Part shown: piece after piece, positions 1 to 9,518 of the stretch
Numbering within the stretch: position 1 is the stretch's first letter
Layout of the letters: each line of letters starts with the position of its first letter
From: DASPSM01 sp963800135
Lineage (GTDB): Bacteria > Planctomycetota > Planctomycetia > Planctomycetales > Planctomycetaceae
Direction of reading: 5' to 3'
NCBI GenBank assembly: GCA_963800135.1
Contig: CAWCZR010000020.1
Span: 73,585-137,584 of the forward strand
DNA length: 64,000 bases
Position numbers and translations under genes: made by a program
Notes under the pieces: model-generated
Told to the model about the DNA's origin: nothing
The model's input: the letters and a program-made list of their open reading frames with translations, nothing else
Databases searched by the model: none

Positions 1-1249
1 GTCGACGAAGCCGGAGCTGGCCAAGAGCTGCTCGTACTTTCGCTTGACGCTTGGCCTGCGAGTCGCGCGTGTCGGCGATGAAGGCCAGGGTTTGTTCGAT
101 GTTCGGCGGCACGCCGGTCAGGTCGAGCGAGATGCGGCGGAGGAATTCGGAGTCGGAGCAGAGGTCCGAGGCCCAGAGCTTCATCTTCCGCAGCTTGGCG
201 TTGACGTGAGTGTCGACGAAGTTGAATTCGGGGCTCTCTTTCCAGGCGTAACCTTCGCGCGTGCCGATGACCGTGATCGGAGCGACGGCGTATTGCCCTT
301 CGTATCGCACGAGGGCGGCCGCCTCGCCGCGGCGGACCGCCTCGATGCGGCCCGTCGTGCCGACGGTGGCGACCTCGAAATTGCTCGTGTCGAAGATGGC
401 GTCGCGCGTGACGTCGCGCGAGGTGCCGTCCGGAAAATGGGCGATCACGATCAGTTGCTGCGAGTCCTTGGGATTTTGCAGCACGGGGGCTTCCGGGAAG
501 ACGTCGAGCTTCGTGACGCGCGAGGTGTCTTTATAGACGCAGCCTTCGGCAATCCACTGGTGGAAGAGTTTGTAGTGGCGCGAGTCTTCGCTGAAGAGGA
601 AGCCCCCTTCGTGCGGGACGCCCTGCGTCGGCTTGAGCAGCATCAGGCTCTGTGCGGGCAGGGCGCGGTTGAACCGGCGGCCCGAGACGTCGTCAACCAG
701 CGCCCGGTAGTCGAACAGCGGATCATATCCGCGGAGCGAGAGCTTGAATCCGGCGCGGCCCGCTTGCGAACCGTGGCATGTCCCCTGATTGCAGCCGATC
801 TTGCCCAAAATGGGGATGACTTCGCGGACGAAATCGACGGGCTGCGCCGCGGCATCGGCCACGTGCACCGGCACCTTGGCCGTGAGTCCGGCGGCGGAGA
901 ACGACACCTCGGCGTCGCCCTTCGACTTCGGGACGACAAAGCCGTCGGCGTCGACGGCGATGTGCGGCGACGTCGTCGTGAAGTGCGCCTCGGCCGTGAC
1001 GTCCCGGTGCAGTCCGTTCGCCCCGACGGCCGTCACGATCACGTGGCGGGTGTCGCGGACCGAGCTGAGTTCGAGCTTGTTGGGGAAGACTTCCAGCGTG
1101 GTGAACTTGGCGGGGGCCGCGGGCTTAGTCGCCGGGGCCGTGGTGCCCGTGTTGGCCGCCTGAGCGATGGTGCCCGTGTTAACCGCCTGGGCGGTGGCGC
1201 CAAGTGCGACAGCCAGCGCGGCCGTCGCGATTGCGGTTCGTGTTTTCAT
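1..1249 (-). CDS. Secreted PSCyt1/DUF1549-type protein with Ig-like repeats (partial, runs off left edge)
   Basis: The ATG at 1249 opens a protein with an Ala-rich signal peptide of about 23 residues (MKTRTAIATAALAVALGA). It is followed by a BIG2/Ig-like beta domain, a haem-like motif CNQGTCHG near residue 150, a second Ig-like domain, and the start of a DUF1549 domain near residue 335 (SEFLRRISLDLTGVPP). This is a typical planctomycete surface or periplasmic protein; its biochemical role is not established. The window ends inside DUF1549. Close to the edge, around 38-41, the family sequence (KYEQLLASSGFVD) is found only after a one-base frame change, so an indel is likely. The gene is downstream of the WD40/CxxCH gene on the same strand, and both may handle the same substrate. 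Confidence 0.8.
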   Translation of the reverse strand, partial: MKTRTAIATAALAVALGATAQAVNTGTIAQAANTGTTAPATKPAAPAKFTTLEVFPNKLELSSVRDTRHVIVTAVGANGLHRDVTAEAHFTTTSPHIAVDADGFVVPKSKGDAEVSFSAAGLTAKVPVHVADAAAQPVDFVREVIPILGKIGCNQGTCHGSQAGRAGFKLSLRGYDPLFDYRALVDDVSGRRFNRALPAQSLMLLKPTQGVPHEGGFLFSEDSRHYKLFHQWIAEGCVYKDTSRVTKLDVFPEAPVLQNPKDSQQLIVIAHFPDGTSRDVTRDAIFDTSNFEVATVGTTGRIEAVRRGEAAALVRYEGQYAVAPITVIGTREGYAWKESPEFNFVDTHVNAKLRKMKLWASDLCSDSEFLRRISLDLTGVPPNIEQTLAFIADTRDSQAKRQAKVRAALGQLRLRR

Positions 1250-1385
1250 ATTTCGTTCTCCTCGCTGGCTGGCGCCGGTGCCGCGTCCGAGCGGTCCAAT
1301 CTCCGGCATCCGATTCGTCTTATCAGGGAACGGAAACTACTTTGCAAGGCAGGTCGTCGTGGGCGGGTCGCACTTCAGCCCTCCG

Positions 1386-1512
1386 CCCATTTGCTTCAAA
1401 TGGGGAGAAGGTTGGGTGAGGGGTCTTGTTGCTTGTGACTCGCACAGGTGTCGTAAGCAGTGTCTCGAAAAGGACCCTCGCCCCGGCCCTCTCCCGGAGT
1501 ACCGGGCGAGGG
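1386..1512. repeat. Intergenic hairpins between two secreted-protein genes
   Basis: Two hairpins are visible. One is CCCATTTG-CTT-CAAATGGG near 1387-1405. The other is CCCTCGCCC at 1475-1483 paired with GGGCGAGGG at 1504-1512. The sequence around them (gaggggtc, ctctccc) resembles the dispersed palindromic elements often found between genes of high-GC bacteria. Neither is followed by a T-run, so neither is a convincing rho-independent terminator. Confidence 0.5.
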
Positions 1513-1522
1513 GGTATCAAAG

Positions 1523-3096
1523 CTAGCGGGCGGCGGTCTGAACGGGCGTGATTTCAACAGGAAGGAATTCTTTGACCAGCTTGCCGCTGTCCGCATCGTA
1601 CAGGCGGACTTTTCCTTCAAACCCGCCGACGGCCACTTGCTTGCCGTCTGGCCGGAAGGCCACGGCGTAAATCGGGCCGGCGATCTGCGGCAACTCGTGG
1701 AGCAGGGTGCCGTCGTCGGTGTTATAAATGCGGGCCGTGCCCGAGGTGGCCGTGCTGGCGCCGACGACGAACTGGCTGCCGTCCTTATTGAACTGCACGC
1801 TGAAGATGCGGCCGGGCAGCGCCTCGTAACTGCGGATGCGGTTAAAGTCGTCGCCGATGACGCGGGTCTTCGTGCGGAAGATCTGATAGAGCTTGGGCTC
1901 GCCGTCGGACCCGCCGCAGATCACCTGCTCGCGCGTCGGATGCCGCTCGACGACGACCAGGCCCCCTTTGAGCGCGCCGGGCGTGATGCTGGTGATGTTG
2001 TCGACGAACTGCGCGTTCTCGACGATGATCAGCTTCATCGACATGTCGCGGCTGACGGTGATCAGGTGATCGTTCTTGAGGGAGAACGTCGTCCCCAGGA
2101 CGTAGTCGGAGTGGGCGTCGAACCGCATCACTTCTTTGCCGCCCGGCACTCGCACGATTCGCGCCCGGTTGTCGGCCCCGCCGAAGGCGAAGAGCTTGCC
2201 GTCGTCGCTGAACGACGCGCCATAGAGCGAGTCGTACGTGACGGGCAGGGCCAGCGTCAGCTTTTTGTCGGCGACGTTCCAGAACTGGGCTTCGCCCAGG
2301 AGGGCTGGCGTGCCGCCAACGGCTCCCAGGATCTTGCCGTCCGGCGAAAAGGCGAGCGACTCGATTCGCTGGGCGCGGCCGATCAGCCGTCCGACGAGCT
2401 TCGAGCCGTCGGCCTGATGCAGCAGGATCTCGTGAAAGCCCGAGACGGCCAGCAGACTACTGTCGGGCGAGTAGGCGAGCGCCGCGATCACCGGCGGACT
2501 GGCGTACTTTGGCGGGTTCTCCGCGGTCACTGGGTCTTTGACGCCGGCCGGCGTGTCGTCCTTGCCGCCTTGGGCCACCCACTGGCGGATCAGCTCGACC
2601 TGGACCGGCTTGAGCTTGTCGCCCGTTTTGGGCATTTCGGGCTTGTCGCCGGAAATGTATTGGACGACGGGGCTTTCGTCGGGCTTGCCGGGCGTAAAGC
2701 CGGCTCCGCTTTCGCCCCCGTGTTTGAACTCTTCATAAGAGGTGAGCTGCAACCCGCCCCCTTTTTTGGCCGGCTGATGGCAGCCGCTGCACGAGCGTTG
2801 CAGTATGGGCCGCACTTGGCGGTAGTAGCTCACCGGGCCGAGTGATTTTGACGCCGCGTTTGCCGTTGTTTTCGCCGGCGGCGATTGGCGGCTGGCTTAG
2901 CTTTGTCGGCGCCCTTGGCGGTCTTGGTTGCGGTAGCTGCCTTCGCAGTCCCGTCGGCCTTCTTGGTCTCGGCCGGTTTTTCGGCGGCTCGCGAGACGCT
3001 CGTCAGGACGGCGCTCGTCAGGAGGGTGAACGTTGCGATCGCCGCAAAAGCCCGCCACTGGCAAGGGCGCAAGGCGTTCGGGCTTCGAATCGGCAC
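1523..3096 (-). CDS. Secreted cytochrome-c-like (CxxCH) plus WD40-repeat protein, frameshifted
   Basis: The ATG at 3096 gives a signal peptide (FAAIATFTLLTSAVLTSVSR) and an Ala/Lys-rich linker. The frame then shifts between about 2880 and 2897 into the main reading frame. That frame encodes a planctomycete cytochrome-like module with the single CSGCH motif and the usual SGDKPEMPKTG signature, then five or more WD40 blades to the C-terminus. A GTG at 2833 could start a shorter protein, but it would lack the signal peptide, so the full span is preferred. The family is very common in Planctomycetes and is thought to be periplasmic; no substrate is known. The gene diverges from the kinase gene across about 200 bp and lies upstream of the DUF1549 gene on the same strand. 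Confidence 0.8.
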
Positions 3097-3303
3097 GCGC
3101 GTTCCCCTTCAGCAGTTCGACCCAAGGAAGTTGACGCAGATGGGAGCGGCCCAATCGAGCGCTCACCAATAACGCATCGACAAATCATGATACAAGACCC
3201 CGGCAACCCGGGTAAAGTCACGGGGCCGTCGAGACAGCTTGCGGCTCGTTCCCGCGCCTTTGTACAACTGTAAGTGCCGCCTGATTTTGAGGATCGATCG
3301 AGC

Positions 3304-4950
3304 ATGCCTGCGCCGCCGGATGACGAATCGCCACCGAGTGGGGCCGGTCTGGCTTCTGGCCGCTCCGACGAAACCGCGCCCGAGCTCTTCGAGGAAATCT
3401 CCGAAGACGGGATCAAGCAGCTCGGCGAATTCCGCATCCTGCGGCCCTTGGGTCGCGGCGGCATGTCGGAAGTCTATCTGGCCGAGCAGACGTCGCTGCA
3501 TCGGCAGGTCGCCGTCAAGGTGTTGCGGCCCGAGCTGCTGTCCGACGTCACGATTCTCAAACGGTTCGAGCTGGAGGCCAAGTCGGCCGCCGGACTGATG
3601 CACTCCAACATCGTGCAGGTCTATTCGTTCGGCCAGCAGGACGGCCTGTATTACATCGCGCAGGAATACGTGCAGGGGATGAACCTGCGGCAACTGCTCA
3701 ATCGCCGCGGCCCCCCCGAGCTGTTGGTCGCCTATCACATCATGCGGCAAGTTGCCTCGGCGCTCGACGGCCGCCGCCGAGGCGGGCATCGTCCACCGCG
3801 ACATCAAGCCCGAGAACATTCTCATCACCCGCAAGGGGGAGGCGAAGGTCGCCGACTTCGGCCTGGCTCAGCTGGCCGAATCGGAGCATCGCGTGCAGCA
3901 GCTGACGCAGGTCGGCATGACGATGGGCACGCCGCTCTACATGAGCCCCGAGCAGATCAACGGCGAGAGCGTCGACCACCGCAGCGACATCTATTCGTTC
4001 GGCGTGACCTGCTATCGCATGCTGTCGGGCCGTCCGCCGTTCCGCGGCGACACGACGCTGACGCTGGCGATGCAGCACATGACGCACACGCCCGACGATC
4101 TCGCGACGCTGCGGCCCGACTTGCCGCCGGTGATTTCGGAAATCATCCACAAGATGATGGCCCGCGCCCCGGCCGACCGTTACCAGCACGCCCGCGAGAT
4201 CACGCAGGATCTCAAAAAAGTCGGACGGATGATCAAAGAGGATCCGAACGCGGCCGGTGCCGTGCGGCTTTCGGAAATCACCACTCCGACGGCCGCCTCC
4301 ACGCCGGCGTCGAGCCCGAGCGCAGCCACCGTCGCGGCGCCGAGCGGCCCGCCGACGTGGCGCGAACGCTTCCTCGACTGGCCCCTCTCCCGGCACCTGA
4401 CGGCGCTCGGCATCGCGGCCTTGATTCTAGGCAGCGCGTCGGCTGCGGTCGGATGGTGGCTGCGGCCGAGCGATCCGCTGCAGACACCGACGATCAAGCA
4501 AAACGCGCCCCGCGAGATCAACGCGCAAAAACAATTCGAGCGGGCCAGGCAGCTCCGTTCCGACCCCGACGCCTGGAAGGCCGTCCTCGATTACTTCCCG
4601 GACGACCGCGTCTACACGGTGCAGGCGAAAGAGCGCTGGCTGTGCTCTACCTGCGGACCTTGCGCCTCAAAGAAGCGGGCAAACTCTTCAGCGAGCTGGA
4701 AGGCATGGGCCGCGAGAACCCGAAGGAGCACTCGATCGGCATTGCGGGCGAAGCGGTCATCGCCACGCTGCAAAAGGACTACCGCAAGTCGCAGTCCCTG
4801 ATCTACGACCTGGGCGACCTTTCGCAACGCCGCACCCAGCTCAGCACCGACCTGCGGCAAATGCTCCAACGCGCCGGCGCCATCAACGCCAAAGAGCTGG
4901 GCGAGCAAGAGAACAAGCAGCTGCAGGAGCTGTTCGAAGGTGAGCCATAA
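3304..4950 (+). CDS. Membrane-anchored Ser/Thr protein kinase (Hanks type), two frameshifts
   Basis: The ATG at 3304 starts an acidic leader followed by a kinase domain. The glycine loop is LGRGGMSEVYLAE, the ATP lysine is in VAVKVLR, the catalytic loop is IVHRDIKPENIL, and DFG (VADFGLA) and the SPEQ/DIYSFG region follow. A single transmembrane helix lies near residue 380 (LTALGIAALILGSASAAVGWW), then a helical, TPR-like extracytoplasmic tail. The frame changes near 3769, where an extra G seems present before GCCGCCGCC, and returns near 4635. All catalytic residues survive, so the gene is probably functional with sequence errors. It would sense or transmit signals by phosphorylating unknown targets; the FHA protein at 15059 shows that phosphopeptide readers exist in the same genome. 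Confidence 0.88.
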   Translation: MPAPPDDESPPSGAGLASGRSDETAPELFEEISEDGIKQLGEFRILRPLGRGGMSEVYLAEQTSLHRQVAVKVLRPELLSDVTILKRFELEAKSAAGLMHSNIVQVYSFGQQDGLYYIAQEYVQGMNLRQLLNRRGPPELLVAYHIMRQVASALDGRRRGGHRPPRHQAREHSHHPQGGGEGRRLRPGSAGRIGASRAAADAGRHDDGHAALHEPRADQRRERRPPQRHLFVRRDLLSHAVGPSAVPRRHDADAGDAAHDAHARRSRDAAARLAAGDFGNHPQDDGPRPGRPLPARPRDHAGSQKSRTDDQRGSERGRCRAAFGNHHSDGRLHAGVEPERSHRRGAERPADVARTLPRLAPLPAPDGARHRGLDSRQRVGCGRMVAAAERSAADTDDQAKRAPRDQRAKTIRAGQAAPFRPRRLEGRPRLLPGRPRLHGAGERALAVLYLRTLRLKEAGKLFSELEGMGRENPKEHSIGIAGEAVIATLQKDYRKSQSLIYDLGDLSQRRTQLSTDLRQMLQRAGAINAKELGEQENKQLQELFEGEP

Positions 4951-5007
4951 GCCCTACTCACGTGCATTCGACCGGGAGCGCGCGTCAGCGTCGACCGAGG
5001 AATCGCC

Positions 5008-5289
5008 ATGCCCGATCGCTATGAGTATCAATGGGTCGATCCGGCAAAGTTTCGAACGGCGGATCACGACTTCTACGACGAGACTCAGGCTGCGCTCGAG
5101 TCGCTCGGCTTTCGGTTGCTCGGTGACCGGGAGAACCTGACATTGACCCGCGCATTTCCCAAGCTGCGGACGTTCGTTCGAGTGATGGTGAGCGCGGATG
5201 GGACAATCTCGAGTTATCACTATCACCTCCAATCGATCACCGCGAAGCGGACTCTCAACATCCGGACGATCGAGCTGGGGTCGAGCTGA
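5008..5289 (+). CDS. Small conserved hypothetical protein, possibly the N-terminal part of a longer one
   Basis: The ATG at 5008 opens 93 residues beginning MPDRYEYQWVDPAKF, with an alpha/beta pattern and no signal peptide. I do not recognise the family. The reading frame ends in ELGSS, but the neighbouring frame continues with ELSDGTFLTTTNT, which makes a natural extension. The protein is therefore probably longer and cut by a one-base indel near 5275-5285. It follows the kinase gene by 57 bp on the same strand. Confidence 0.55.
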   Translation: MPDRYEYQWVDPAKFRTADHDFYDETQAALESLGFRLLGDRENLTLTRAFPKLRTFVRVMVSADGTISSYHYHLQSITAKRTLNIRTIELGSS

Positions 5290-6480
5290 GCGATGGAACT
5301 TTTTTGACGACGACCAACACGCTGGAGAGCGCTTCCGGCGCGACCAATCTTGGGATCGACTGCAAAAGGCATCCTGCGCAACTTACCCGACGAGCTTCTC
5401 CGCGATCATCGCGAGCGATGGCGCGGCGCCGCGCCTCGCCCGGATTTGAGCGTGACGCGAACCGCGTCGCGAGAAGACGACCTCCAATTCCAGTGGCGGA
5501 TGCAGGCTTTGCAGGCCAAACAGCCGACGCCGGCCCAGGCCTCCGTCGACAGCAGGATTCAGACGAAGAGCTGAAAGCCGAATCGCGCCGCGCACTGATG
5601 CGACGAATGGTGGTCTCGAATTCGCTGCCAGAGGGTTCGGCGACGCCGGCGCCGGAGAGTGGCTCATTTCTCGCCTTGATCACGGCGCTCAGAAACAATG
5701 GGAGCTGTCCTTCCCATTCGTGCGCTCGTTAACAGAGCCCGCTGGTCGACTCCAATGTCCAGGGGAGAGCACATTCGACGCGGGAACGGCGCGGCCGTCG
5801 GGGTGGCACGTTTATCCTGGTTTCAGCAGTCGGACCAGGCCTCGAAAATCGACGATTTCACCCTCAACGTCATCCCGCGCCGATCCCAATTCGCCGCCGG
5901 GCCAATGGGATCCGCCCAAAGAGGACTTCGCTCGGCAATCTTCCGAAGGACATCGGATCGGAGGGCTCGTCGACGGGAAAGACAAGTGGTGGCATCTGGG
6001 ATGACGACCAGACCGAAGTTCCGCGCCTGATCGCGGACTGGCGACCGACGACCTTCGGGGACTTCGACATCGTGCTGCGCCAGACGGTCGCGGACGTCAC
6101 CCGCCACGTCGCCGAAATCCTGCGGCAGTTAGGACTCATCGAGCCAACCGATGTGAACTCACTCCCGCGGCGGCCTCCCGTTCGGCAAGTGTCCCGTTTG
6201 CAACGCGATCTACGAATGGGCCGCGACTCGACCGACGAGTGGTATCGGAAGAACGGCCCCAACTGCGCATCGGCGACCTGGTTCCCAAAGTCTGCTCGCT
6301 CTGCGGCGACGAACCGCAGTACCGCGACCTCGTGGTCCTCCGGGCGTTCCGGAGTACTCTCCAAAAGTTTCGATCGGCACGACGGGTGTGATCGAGAAGA
6401 TCAAGTCTGGGGCTCAACCAGTCTACCTCGTCGATTTTGTAGTAACCGGCGGTTTAAGCGGCCGCCTGGAGCGTAGAATT
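5290..6480 (+). pseudogene. Out-of-frame coding remnants (patchwork of all three plus frames)
   Basis: No single frame is open, but protein-like segments appear in succession on the plus strand: SDGTFLTTTNTLESA; LPDELLRDHRERW and REDDLQFQWRMQALQAKQ around 5380-5520; RLIADWRPTTFGDFDIVLRQ near 6030; KCPVCNAIYEWAA near 6190; and VPKVCSLCGDEPQYRDLVVL near 6280-6340. The last two carry paired CxxC motifs suggesting a zinc-binding protein. They read as one or two real genes broken by several indels, either decayed or badly sequenced. I cannot assign a family. The first part probably belongs with the gene at 5008. Confidence 0.45.
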
Positions 6481-6537
6481 TTTACTGGTACCACACCGGG
6501 ACGAACTTCAGCGTTGTGGCCGGACTAATGGGTTCCC

Positions 6538-6569
6538 CGGCGAGCCGCCAGCGTGAGCTGGCGGGTGCT
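6538..6569 (+). repeat. Dispersed REP-like palindrome, copy A
   Basis: The hairpin CCGCCAGC-GTGA-GCTGGCGG at 6545-6564 sits in a 32-base unit that matches, with two mismatches, the reverse complement of 11693-11724. It lies in the gap before the TIGR03067-type gene. Confidence 0.65.
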
Positions 6570-6622
6570 TCTCAGTTCGTGCGATCCGGCGACTGCGGTG
6601 CAGCGACGCTAAAGGATCGGTC

Positions 6623-7819
6623 ATGTTCCGGACGATTGCTGCCATCCTACTTCTGAGCAGCGCGTCAGCTCGGCGCAAGGTACGCGGGTTGCCGAGGACC
6701 AAGAGCACTGCAAGGCATCTGGCGAGTCCGCGAGGTCCGTGGTCTCCCGTGACCCGAGGCCTACACGCTTCGAATGCAATTTGTGTTCCAGGGGAGCAAG
6801 CTGTTGTTCCTGTCGGGGGGAGACCCGGACTCGGAGGGACCGTACACAGTTGATCCTGCTAAGGATCCCAAGCAAATCGATCTCTTGCATGGACAGTATG
6901 GGTTGTGGCCGCGGGCCAAAATCGCCCCGTTCAACGCCAACTGGTTTTCCCTGGCATTTACGCGTTCGAGCAGCATCGGCTCCGCCTTCGCATCAACCAG
7001 GGAGTGCGGGACAGGCGGCGGCCGATCGATTTTCGGTCAAGGCTCGCTCGGGTGATTGGGACTGGATGGTCATCCTCGAGCGCAACACGTCCCCCGCGGC
7101 CGGCACAAGAGTCCGAGATGCCCGTGCGATTTTGGCGATTCGGGAGCTGGGCGGAGAAGCGGATTCCGATGACACGCAACCTGGACTGGCCAGGAATTAT
7201 GTCAAAGTGGACGAATCAAAGGGCGAACGCGCTGCTGACGAAGATCGCCCCAAAGATCAAAGCTCTGAGCTCGGTGACCGGCCTGCATCTGCGTGGCCCC
7301 AAGGTAACTGACGCGGGTCTGGCATCGCTGCACGGAATCAACAATATCGAGCAAATCAACCTCAAGGGGACCGCGATTACCGATGCCGGGCTCGTCCATT
7401 TGAGAGACATGACTCATTTGACGCTCTTGGTTGTCTCGGACACCGAGGTCACTGAAGCCGGCGTCGCCAGTCTGAAGAAGGCCTTGCCTCAGCTGCAGGT
7501 GACCCATCTGTCTCGTGCCGAGAGCCTGTCCCAGCTGGCAATCACGAATGCCGGTGGTGCCGTGTTTTTCGACGACAACGGAAAGCTGATCGAGATTCTT
7601 TTCACGCATCGGTTGAGCGACTTTCAGCTGCTTGGGCTGCAGAATCACTTTGAGGTCTGGAAGACCACGCTCCGCGCAGTTGATCTAACCAATTCTTCCA
7701 TCACGGATCGCGGCCTGGCGGCGCTGGCCGGTTTGACCGCGCTGCGGAAACTGACACTCAAGGGCACCGACGTGACGGTTGCCGGAGTCAAGTCGCTCAT
7801 CCGCGCCGCGCCAATTTAA
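6623..7819 (+). CDS. Secreted TIGR03067-type protein with C-terminal leucine-rich repeats, frameshifted
   Basis: The ATG at 6623 gives a signal peptide (MFRTIAAILLLSSASA). The following segments, in alternating frames, match the planctomycete TIGR03067 domain: FVFQGSKLLF, YTVDPAKDPKQIDL, GIYAFEQHRLRLRINQG and SGDWDWMVILER. From about 7200 a single frame runs to the TAA at 7817-7819 and encodes leucine-rich repeats of the GLHLRGPKVTDAGL and KLTLKGTDVTVAGV kind. At least three frame changes lie between 6680 and 7200. The mix of an extracytoplasmic TIGR03067 domain with an LRR tail is plausible for this phylum, but two neighbouring genes fused by the indels cannot be excluded. The function of both domains here is unknown. 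Confidence 0.6.
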
Positions 7820-8300
7820 AAGTCAGGCATTGAATCGGAGCGGACAGCCTGAGCGGAAGGCGAACAGACAGGCACTGAGCGGAAAGCGCAGAAGGTACTG
7901 AGTGGAATGCGAGAGTACTCGCCAGCTACGCGGGCGGCTTGCTGGTGTTGGTTCGCGACGGCGCTATCGTTACTTCGCGAGTGCCCTCTGCTGCGGCAGG
8001 CTGTGGCCTACCCGGGACAGGACCGCCGACTCACCCTCGGCAGACTAAGGGCCTGCCGTACCGCCTTGTTCACTTCTGCCTGGTCGGCGGCGCGACTGCC
8101 GCTGGGTCACCTTCTGGACCAGGCCACCCAGCCAGCCGGAACGCACCTGCGCAACCCGAATGGCACCGTGAACTGCGAAAGGTGCTGCGGCGTCGTCATC
8201 AAACTATGCACTCTGGGTTTTGGTGACGATATTTCAGTTTGTACTCGCGGGAGATCCTTCGTGCGTTTCCTGAATCATTTCGGTGACGAAGATCGAAACA
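7820..8300. other. Gap without a convincing gene
   Basis: Open frames here have no family resemblance and poor composition. At 7850-7918 there is a weak tandem repeat of about 23-28 bases built on CTGAGCGGAA, in three imperfect copies. Nothing else stands out. Confidence 0.4.
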
Positions 8301-9200
8301 GGCCTGGCCGCTGACTTGTCGAGAGGGCGTTAGCGCTGTAGCAGAGACTGAGTGACGACATGCCGCCAATCAAAACGGCGCCGATCGGCAGGAGCACCAC
8401 TGCACGGCTTTGGCGCGTGCTTGGCCTGACTTCCACGATCCCGCCGGTGGCGACCGCCTCGGCGTTTCGCCGCTTCATTTCTCCGCTTGGCGAGCTGAAC
8501 GACGCCGATCCAAACCATGATCGCAGGGCGACGCTGGCTCCGACTCCAAGCGGCAAATCCCTCCCCCACGGTGAACTCGATCGGTTCATAGTCCCCTCGC
8601 ATAGGCGTTGCAGGCAGAACGAAGAAAAGGAGCGGCAACAGGACGACTATCCCAATCACCATCCAAAGGGGCTTCGGCGTGGACCATCGCGAAGATCATG
8701 TCCCGGCATGACTTCCAGGAAATCGTAGATCTGGGCCGTGCCTCGACTTTCCCGGGAACCAACCACCGGAACGAGGTCTCCCACTCGAAATCGCACCTGC
8801 TTCGCTTTGTTCACGAAGCTGCGGCTCTCATTCGCGCAGGCAGTCGACGCCGCTCTCGGGGTTCCGCAGTCGCACGTTGGCGACGATGGCGAAGGATACG
8901 GCCCGGCCGTGCTGCACCATTGTCGGCGTTTTGACGAGGCTGGTCACCCGGCCGAACGCCGCCTCGCCTTGCTCGATGTACTGTTTCGCCCGCCTCAGTT
9001 CACGCGGCCCGAGATAAGCGTAGGCCGCACACCGCGCACGTCCGATTCCAATCCAAAGCAATACTCAAGCGGCAAAAGTAGCGCCAATGTTTGGATGAAC
9101 GGCAATCCGTCGCCAAGCAGGCAGGCCATCCCCAACACCGCCAGGGTCCAACTCATGGCTCGATTTGAGATAGAGCCGCCCCTGTTTGATCGCCTCGGGG
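8300..9200 (-). pseudogene. Broken integral membrane protein gene
   Basis: Reading the minus strand from about 9160, a hydrophobic segment (MSWTLAVLGMACLLGDG) is followed in other frames by REL-RAKQYIEQGEAAFGRV, TPTMVQHGRAVSFAIVANV and VGDLVPVVG. Two further hydrophobic stretches follow (MVIGIVVLLPLLFFVLPA at 8662 and VVLLPIGAVLIGGM near 8400). These look like one multi-pass membrane protein with a soluble central domain, split by at least three indels. The family was not recognised. Decay and sequencing error cannot be told apart here. Confidence 0.45.
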
Positions 9201-9380
9201 ATTTGCGCGGAGGCGGGGCCGCAGCTCTTCGGGGAGCTCGATGTTGTCGGATGCGGTGGTTCCGCCGGGCTTTGAGGGGACGCGACCATGGTTTCGCTCA
9301 CCCGCGAGGGACTTCGACAGGTTGAGGAATTGTGCGCGCGGCGAGGCGAATCGCAATTGTTTCCGAGCAGTTCCGGTGAC

Positions 9381-9430
9381 TGAGCCGACAAAACCGGGCG
9401 GCAGGCTGTCTGCCGCCCACAGTCGGCTCA
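9381..9430. repeat. Nested inverted repeat (cruciform-like)
   Basis: An outer pair TGAGCCGAC (9381-9389) and GTCGGCTCA (9422-9430) encloses a perfect inner hairpin GGGCGGCAG-GCTGT-CTGCCGCCC (9396-9418). There is no T-run. It lies just beyond the 3' end of the KimA-like gene and could stabilise its mRNA or be a REP-like element. Confidence 0.65.
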
Positions 9431-9518
9431 TCGTCCGCCGCGGACATGCAATGCCAAATCGAAGCGAAGCACCCGACCGTTACGCGGACGGTCGGGGGGG
9501 GAGGAAGTGCCCTCGTCT

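Noticed and set aside
44..1438. 464-codon plus-strand open frame
   Set aside because: It is antisense to a clear DUF1549-type gene and has no family features; long antisense frames are expected in GC-rich DNA.
1460..2845. 461-codon plus-strand open frame
   Set aside because: Antisense to the WD40/CxxCH gene, with no recognisable domains.
7907..8314. 135-codon plus-strand open frame
   Set aside because: Odd composition, no homology, no ribosome binding site.
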